A DNA stretch of 64,000 nucleotides from Lutibacter sp. (GTDB taxonomy: Bacteria > Bacteroidota > Bacteroidia > Flavobacteriales > Flavobacteriaceae), in assembly GCF_016342705.1 (NCBI RefSeq), contig NZ_JAEINV010000004.1, positions 1 through 64,000 of the forward strand, written 5' to 3'. The notes below the pieces were generated by a model. That model saw only the letters and a list, made by a program, of their open reading frames with translations. It did not search any database and was not told the origin of the DNA. Position numbers and translations under genes: made by a program. Positions 1 to 9,700 of the stretch are shown piece after piece (the first letter of the stretch is position 1; each line of letters starts with the position of its first letter).

Positions 1-770
1 TACATTGCCTAAACTTACATCATTAGTGGCTACTGGTACATAATCGATTGTAACTGCTACATTATTCGATACATTGCCATCATTATCCTCTATGTTATAT
101 AATACCGGTGTTGGATCATCATCAAACGTTGGTAGCGGTGTAAATGTAATTGCGCCTGTGGTTAAATTTACACTCCAAGTCCCTTCTCCTGGTACTACAA
201 AACTTGTAACATCACCATGGCTATCTATTACTACACTGGTCGCCCCTATTGGTATCACCAAACTTACAGTAGTTGCATCTATCGATCCATCTGAATCACT
301 ATCATTCGAAACTACATTTACCGTTACTGCTGTATCTGGCGTATTAGCTGAACTTAAATCAGCTAACGCTACTGGTGCTATCGCTGTATATGTAATGGTT
401 ACTGTCGCCTGATTCGATACATTGCCATCATTATCACTTACCGTATAGAATATCGGTGTTGGATTTGAGGTAAAGCCTGTAATAGGAGTGAAAGTAATCG
501 CGCCTGTACTGCTATTTATACTCCACGTTCCTTCACCTGAAACTACTAATGAAACGCCTGCACCTGCAGTGCCTACTATCTGCACAGTTGATGGTTCTAA
601 CGTTCCATCTGAATCATTATCATTATTCAATACAGCTACCGTTACTGCCGTGTTTGTTGTATTGCCCGTACTGCTATCATTTAGCGCTACTGGTGGTCCA
701 TTAACAATAATAGCTTCTGTCAAATCATCATTCACGATTGTTGGATCTGATTGATTTCCTCTAGCTGCTG
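1..770 (-). repeat. CshA-type fibril repeats (~116 aa period)
   Basis: Translated 'GEGTWS(I/V)N..TGAITFTP...PTP(I/V)xYxVxDNDGNVSN' occurs twice, 348 bp apart (start of shared block near 68 and 416). Confidence 0.65.
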
Positions 771-3700
771 TTGTTGAATTGGTGATTGTTTGTCCTGACG
801 TTCCTGCATCAACTGTGGCTGTAATGTTTAAGGTTACAGAGTCTCCACTAGCCAAGGTGTTTGATGTGGTACTAAGAACAACATTATCTAAAGCAAATTT
901 TGCTGGACCTGTACTATTTTCAGGAATATTTTGCCAAAAAGCAATTCTAATGGTTTGCCCACTATATGCTGAAAGATTAGCTGTAAAACTATTCCAAACA
1001 TTATCATTCTCTGTATTTCCGCTAACTGCAGTTACTTGCCTTAAAACTTCCAATACATTATTACTTAAATCTCGCACTTGAACCTCATATATTCTATCAA
1101 TAGAAGCTCCGAATGTTAAATCATAATCAATATTTTCATCCCAACTTAAAGTTGTTGTTCCTGAAACCGCAATGTCTTGATATAAAATAGCTTCTCCAGT
1201 ATCTCCATCAAAACCGTTACCTGCAAGGAATCCACCCTCAGATGGTAATGCCTCAGAGAAATTACCTAATCCATTATTTGATGCATACACCCCGTAAGCA
1301 AGAAATGGATTTGGATTATCAATTGCTGTCCAACCTGTAAAATCTCCACTCTCAAAACTTCCATTAACTAATTCTGTCTCAATACCAACAGACCATAATC
1401 CTGAACCATGATTATATGCTCCAGCTGCGTCATCACTCACATAGGTTACACCCGCCGGTAATAAATCTGTTAAACTAATACCTGTGGCATCACTTGGTCC
1501 ATTATTTGTAACTGTTACCGTATAAACAATGGTATCACCTTCATTAGGCGTAGCATTATCAACCGTTTTAGTCGTTACTAAATCTGTACTTGTTACGGTA
1601 ATTGATGCATCTAAATCATTTCCAGCATTGGTTGGATCTGTTTCATTACCAATTGCAGCTGTTGTAGAATTTACAATTGCTGTTTGAGCTACAGTCCCTG
1701 CTACCGCAACCGTAGAATCTACTATCAATGTAGCTGAAGTATTATTATTAAGAGTACCAATATTCCAAATTCCAGTAACAGCGTCATAGGTATTTAAAGT
1801 ACCACCATAAGCAACATGTGTACTATAATTAATACCAATAGGTAAAATATCTGTTAAACTAACTCCTGTAGCATTACTAGGACCATTATTTACAACAGTA
1901 ATAACATAAGTAATCATATCTCCTAAGTTTGGATTACTTCTATCCACCGTTTTTGTAGTCACTAAATTTGAAATAGGCACCTCCAAAATAGTGGCATTAT
2001 CCTGATCAATCTCTCCAGATGTGTAATTTCCATGAACTACACCATTTGGATCTCGTTGATCTGCATCTGTTACTTCTGCTATATTCGTATAATTTCCTGT
2101 CGCATTAATAGTTGCAACAACGGTAAGCGTTGCAACCGATGAATTTGTTAATGAGCCAACGGTCCATGCACCTGTTGTTTCATCATAAGTACCATTAGCT
2201 GTTGAAGCGCTTACAAAGCTATACCCACTAGGTAATTGATCTGTGACATCAATATTTGTAGCATCACTTGGACCATTATTAGTAACCGTAATAGTAAAGG
2301 TTACATTCTCTCCCACATTATAAGGTCCTGCACTTACTGTTTTCGTTAATTTTAATTCCGCAGTTTCAATAACTACAACAGTTACCGTACCCGTATCACA
2401 GTTTGTTGGATTTGCATCCTCACAAATAGTATAATTAATAAAATAGGTACCTGGTGTCGTATTTGGATCAACCGTTACTGATCCATCACTATTCACTGTT
2501 AAAGGTCCTGTTGGGACACTTGATAAGGTAACATCCGCAGGAGTTAAAACTAAATTATTTAATAAATCATTATTAAACACATTTGAACCAGACACAATTC
2601 CTCCTGTAGTTTCATTCACTGGGCTTGCACTATAATCGTCATCATTTGCACAAATAACATTATTTATAACAATATTAGGTGTTAAAGCAGATGTACATCC
2701 AGCACTATTAGTTACTGAAAAATTGTAAGTTCCAGAAGCTAAAGAAGGAACAATATATGAAGCGCCAGAACCGGCGTAAGAATCTGTGGAAGTACCACTT
2801 TGGTTAATTGTCCAATTTCCAGATGGTAAATTATTAAAATCTACACTTCCTAAAATAGAAGAACATAAACCTTGATTGGTTATGTAGGTAAAGTTTGGCC
2901 CAGAATTTACAGTAATATCAACATTAATTGGTGAACCTGTACAAGTTCCAATTGAAGGCGTTATCTTATATCTTACAGTAGCAGGTGAAGTTGTAGAATT
3001 AAAAAGTGTTTCTGAAATTGTAGTTCCAGACCCAACTGAAAATCCAGAAGCACTTCCACTTGTAACTGCTGCCGTCCATGAATAACTTACAGTTGCTCCT
3101 GTTGTATTGGTTGATAAATCTATTGATGTAGTTCCTCCACTACATATTGTTTCAGCTATTGGTGTTGCAATTGCATCTGGAGTTGGATTCACGGTAACAT
3201 CTAAGTTAAATGGAGTTCCAACACAATTTGTTGAGTATGGTCCTTTTGGTGTAATTACATACCTTACAACTCCTGTAGTGTTTGTAGCATTCACTAAAAC
3301 ATCATTTATGGTAGCTCCTGATCCACTAGCATTAATGCCAGTTACAGTTCCACTAGTTAAAGACGCTGTCCAAGTATAAGTAGCTCCAGAAACATTTGAA
3401 GTTGGACTGTAAGCTACGCTAGAATTAGCACATACATCCTTAGTACTTACACTCGTTACAATTGGGATAGGATTCACTGTAATTTTTACTTCAGTAGTCG
3501 CACCTACACAACCAGACGGACTTGTTGGTGTTACAAGATATACAAGTGTTAAAGGAGCATTTGTGTTATTTACCAATACATCTGTAATTGGTGATAAACT
3601 TCCAACAGTTCTTGCAGTACCTCCAGAAATAGTTCCTGCAGATCCTTCCGTAGTTGGTGCAGGCCATGTATATGTTGTAGCCGAAACTGCCGGAGTGCTT

Positions 3701-6700
3701 GTTATAGAAAGATTTGCCGCAGTACCACTACAAATAGCCTGTGTTAAACCTGCTGTTACTGCTGGAGTTGGATTTACACTTACCACTAAAGTTGAAGGTG
3801 TGCCCGCACAACCCGTTGGTCCTGTAGGTGTTAAAATATATGCAACATTAATGGCAGATGCTGTGGTATTTACCAATGTTTCTTCAATTAAATTTGAATT
3901 TCCTGATCCTGAACTATTGCTTATTCCTATAACTGCCGCCCTAGACCATGTAAAAGTTGAACTTGCTACATTACTAGTAATAGTATATGAAAATAGGTAG
4001 TTACTACAAGCCGCATCCGTAAGTGGACTGTTAATTCTTGAACGTGGGTATACTGTAATTACCACATCTGTAGGTGTACCAGGCTCACAAGCTCCTAAAA
4101 TTCCAGGAGCAATTGGTGTCACCGAATAGGTAGCAGTTTGAACAGTATTTGTAGTGTTTACAAACGTATTTTGAATTGGATCTACACTAGGTATTGCTCT
4201 TTCTGTTGCTCCTCCTACTATTGTTAATCCTGGATCTGAAAGTGTTGGTGCTGGATACGAAAATAAAGCACCCGCCATATCTGGATCTGTAGTTAATAAC
4301 AGATTCGATTCCGCTGTAGTATTTGAATCATCTACACATAATTCTTCTGTTAAACCAGTAGTAAGTACTGGAACTGGATCTACAGTGATTACAACTACTT
4401 CTGGTGTACTTGATACACAACCACCATAAACTGCATATATGGTATACGTTGCTGTTTGAATTTCGGCAGTTGTATTTAGTAACGTATCTGTAATTGGGTC
4501 AATATTTCCTGGTGAAGTCCTCAATGAGAATCCTGTAATACTTCCTGCTACTCCTGAAATTACAGGTGCATCATAATAATACGTAACACCTGGAACTGTA
4601 ATCGATGAACTTAACGCAATAGAAGTAGTTCCTCCACTACAAAATGATTCCACATCTGGTGTAGCTAAAGGAATTGGATCTGGATTTACAATAACTACCA
4701 AATTAAAAGGTGTCCCTGGACAATCAGTTGTTGTCGGTCCTGTTGGTGTAATGGTATAAGTAACTTCTCCTGGTGAAGTTCCTGAATTTACTAATATGTC
4801 ATTTATATCGATTGCCGTATTTGTTCCTGTAGCATTTGGATTAAACCCTGTAATTGAGCCACCCGCTGGTGCTGTGGTTTCTGAAACTGTCCATGTAAAT
4901 GTAGTGCCTGTAGTGGCTGAAGTGATGTTATATCCTACACTTGTATTATCACAAATTGTTTTGGTTGTTGCGCTATTTACCGTAGGTGTTGGATTCACCG
5001 TAATTGTAAAATCTACTGGTGTTCCTGTACAACTTTCTCCTCCGTTTGAATACGTAGGTGTTACCGTAATTGTTGCAGTCACCGGAGCTGTTCCTGTATT
5101 TACTGCTGTAAAAGACGGAATTGTTCCACCACTTCCAGAAGCTGCTAAACCTATGGATGTTGTGTTATTTACCCAACTATATGTAGTAGTTCCTCCTGTA
5201 TTATTTGTTCCAAAAGTTATTAATGAAGTAGCATCTGAATAACATAATTCTTGATCTCCCGGATCATTTACTTGACCCCTTGGGTTTACTGTTACTACTA
5301 ATGACGAAGGTGTTCCAATACAACTCGTTGGCGCTGGTCCTGTAGGTGTTAATACATACGTTACATCTATAGGAGCTGTTGTTGTATTTATCAATGTTTC
5401 ACTAATAGACGCTGAAGTTCCTGATCCTACAACATTACTTATTCCTGCAACTAACGCCCTTGACCATGTAAAAGTTGAATTAGCTACATTACTAGTAGCT
5501 GTATACGTATATAAACTATTACTACAAACAACAGCTGTAAGGGCACTAGTAATTCTTGAACGTGGGTATACTTTAATTATAACATTTTTAGCAATACCTG
5601 TATCACAACCTCCTAAACCTGCAGGCGCGATTGGCGTAACTATATAGGTAGCTGTTTGAGCTGTATTTGTTGTGTTTACAAATGTGTCTGTAATTGGATC
5701 TGATGTGGCTACTGTTCTTGCTGAACCACCAGTCATTCCGCCCGTAAGAGTCGGTGCCGAATACGTAAATAAAGCACCCGTCATTGATGGAGTTGTGGTT
5801 AATGTAAGATTTGCAACTGCTGTATTTGAATTATCTATACATAATTCTTGTGTTAAATTATCAGTAAGCACTGGAATTGGATCTACAGTGATTACAACTA
5901 CCGCTGGTGTACTTGATACACATCCATTATAAATTGCATATACGGTATACGTTGCTGTTTGAATAGTGGCAGTTGTATTGATTAACTTATCTGTTATTTT
6001 AGCAGTATTCCCTGGTGAAGTCCTTGATGAGAACCCCGTAATACTTCCGGCCCCTCCTGAAAGTGTAGGTGCAGCATAATAATAAGTAACACTTGGAGCG
6101 GTTGAACTTAACACTATATCAGTAGTTCCTCCACTACAAAATGTAGTTTCTGCTACTGTGGCAGCCGGAACTGGATCTGGATTTACGGTAACTACCAAAT
6201 TAAAAGGTGTCCCAGGACAATTAGTTGTTGCAGGTCCTGTTGGTGTAATGGTATAGGTAACAGCTCCTGGCGTAGTTCCTGTATTTTGTAATACTTGATT
6301 TATACTTGCGCCTGATGCATTACTAAAACCTGTAATGGAGCCACCTGTTGGTGCTGTGGTTTGTGAAACTGTCCATGTAAATGTAGTACTCGCAGTTGCT
6401 GAAGTAATGTTATATCCCACACTTGTATTGTCACAAATAGTTTTGGCTGCTGCACTATTTACCTTTGGTGTTGGATTCACCCTGATTGTAAAAGTTTCTG
6501 GTGTTCCTGTACAACTTCCTCCACCACTGGAATTGGTATAAGTAGGTGTTACCGTAATTGTTGCAGTCACCGGAGCTGTTCCTGTATTTACTGCTGTAAA
6601 AGATGGAATTGTTCCACCACTTCCAGAACCTGCTAAACCTATGGATGTTCTGTTATTTACCCAACTATATGTAGTAGTTCCTCCTGTATTCGTTGTTGCA

Positions 6701-9700
6701 AAAGTTATTAATGTAGTAGTAGCTGAATTACATACTACTTGGTCTGCAGGATCATTTACTTGACCTGTTGGGTTTACAGTGATTGTAAAAGTTTCTGAAT
6801 TCCCTTGGCAACTTACACCACCATTGGTAAAGGTTGGTGTTACTGTGACATCTCCTGAAATTGGAGCTGTTGTTGTGTTTGTAGTTGTAAAAGATAAATT
6901 ACCTGTACCCGATCCGCCTAATCCAATAGCTGTATTGGTATTCGTCCAAGCATACGTAACTGTACCACCCGTATTTGGGGTCGTAAAGTTCACGGTTGAA
7001 AGTGTGCTATTACAGAAAATTTTATTTCCTGGTGCATTTACCTTACCTGTTGGGTTTACTGTAATTGTAAAAGTTTTTGGATTCCCTGTACAACTTACAC
7101 CGCCATTGGTATAAGTAGGTGTAACTGTAATGGTTCCTGAAATTGGAGCATTTCCAGCATTTGTTGCATTATCACTCACAAAATTAATAGCTCCACTCCC
7201 TGATGCTGGTAATCCTATACTTGTATTGGTATTCGCCCAATTATAGGTAGTTGTTCCATCTGTATTTGTAGTTGAAAAAGCTATAAAGGTAGAATTATCT
7301 AAATTACATACTACTTGATTTGAAATACTATCTACCTGTTCAGCTGGATTTACTGTAATATCTACGGTAATTGCTGCTCCGTCACAACCACCTATTGATG
7401 GTGTAATGGTGTACCTAACAACGCCTTGGATAGGTCCATTGTTAACTAGCGGTTGATTAAGAGTACTTCCACTTCCAGTTGAAAAACCTGTAACTGTACC
7501 ACTTTGTAATGCTGCTGTCCATGAATAGTTAACAGTAGTGCCTGTTATATTTGTACTAAAAGAAATTGATGGTGTTGCTCCACTACAAATAACCTCAGTG
7601 GATGATGATGCAATAGCATCTGGTGTTGGATTTACAGTAACTACCAAATCAAAAGGTGTCCCTGGGCAATTGGTTGGTGCTGGTCCGGTTGGTGTTATAG
7701 TATAAGTAACAACTCCTGGTGTAATTCCTGAATTTACTAATACATCATTTATATATGTATTTGTTCCTGTAGCATCTGAATTAAACCCTGTAACTGAGCC
7801 GCTCGTTAATGCTGCAACCCAAGTAAAAGTTGTGCCTGCTGTTAATGATTCAATATCATAATTTAAATTTGTATTATTACAAATTGTTTGGGTAGGTGCA
7901 CTGCTTACCAATGATGTTGGATTTACAACTATTGTTGCAGTAACGGGATCTCCTTCACAAAATGTAGGTGCAGGACCGGTAGGAGTAATTGTATACGTAA
8001 CTGTTATTGGATTTGGCGTTGAGTTGTTAAACACGCCTCCTGTAATTGTAGTTCCCACTCCAGAAATTGCCGTCCCAGATGTAATACCTGCTGGTTCATC
8101 TCTACTCCACACAAAGGTACTTACAATACTATTATTGATTGTAAGAATCATATCATTAGTACTAGTGCCATTACAAATTGTTTGTGATGAAGGTGTAATA
8201 GCTGCATCAGGTAATGGATTCACGGTAATTATTTTTGAAATAGTAGCATCACAACCTCCTGGAACAATTCCATTTCCAACATATAAAGTAGCTGTATAAA
8301 TACCTTCAGTTAAATAAGCATGTGTGGGGTTTTTTTCCGTTGAGTCTATGGTGCCATCAGTTTCAAAATCCCATTGCCAGGAAGAAATTGGATAACGAGG
8401 GTCTACTCTAGTGGAAAGGTCGGTAAATTGAATATTCGAACCTTGACAATTCTCATTAGCACTTTTTGTAGTAAAAGAAAATTCTGGAATAGGTTTTTCA
8501 GTTGTATTTATCCTTCGGTTAATTCCATAAAGATATGAGTAATTACCACATGTTGTACTATGTAAAATTAAAATAGGCAATCTACTACCATAACTTGTAT
8601 AGGTATGTGTTGTTGTTGCTGAAGTAACTCCATTAGCAATAGGAGAAGATTCGGTAGTACCATCACCAAAATCCCAAATTAAAGCATCCGCTCCCTCAAG
8701 GTTTTCAACAAGAAATGTTACTTCATGCGGTGCGCAACCAGGAGTATCATCATAGGTGAATACCCCTATTGGACCATCAACATAAACGAGTATTGTATCA
8801 CTTTTGGTACAGCCCCCAGTTAAGGTTTCAGTTAATGTTACGGTATAAGTTCCTGGTTTTAAATAATAATGAAACGGGTTTTGTTGATTTGAAGTAGTTC
8901 CATCTCCAAAATTCCAGAGATACGAAGAAACCGCTCCTGTTGGGTCTGTAGTTGAAAATGCTCCTTGACTTGGTGCACAACCCAAATTTACATTTGCTAT
9001 AATAATATCAACTGCATCATCAACAATTGTGATACTTTTAGTAGTTGTATCTGAACAACCTAAATTATTTGTAACTCTCAACCCCACGGTTTTAATTCCT
9101 GTTCCTTGCGAACTAAAATCTATTGTTTGACTTGAAGAAGGCCCAGATATTTCATAAGAACCATCATTATCTAGGTCCCATTCATAAAGATCAATAGTTC
9201 CAAAACTAAGTGTTGAAGAACTTGTGAAAGTAACATTACCTAAACAATAAATATTTCTGGTGGTTGCTATACCTGCAGTTAAAGCAGGAACACGCACACT
9301 CGCTGTTTTGCTTTCGGTAGCAGAACACCCCAAATTATCTGTAACGGTAAGTGTAACCGTATAATCACCAACAGCAGCAAAAATATTTGTAGGGGTTTCG
9401 ATAGTTGAATCTATCGTACCATCATTTTCAAAATCCCATTCATAGGTGTATGAGGTAGACGGATCAGATGGAAGACCTCCTCTTTTTGTAACAGTTGGAG
9501 TAAATGTAACGTCACCACCTGGACAAATTTCTGATACATTAGTAGTAAAATCCAAAATTATTGGTCCATTTACCACAATATCAGCTGGGTATGTATATGT
9601 TTTCACGCAGCCGTGCTCTTCTGTCACTGTTAAGCTTGCCGTATAAATACCTGGTGTTGGGTACGTATATGTTGGGTTTGCAGCTGTTGATGTTCCTCCA

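Noticed and set aside
74-9646. Track ORFs on the plus strand (74..412, 488..754, 779..1081, 3107..3379, 3563..4000, 4796..5242, 5672..5932, 6335..6541, 6779..7114, 8024..8299, 9446..9646)
   Set aside because: All lie in one frame antisense to the giant adhesin; low-complexity V/P/T translations produced by its repeats.
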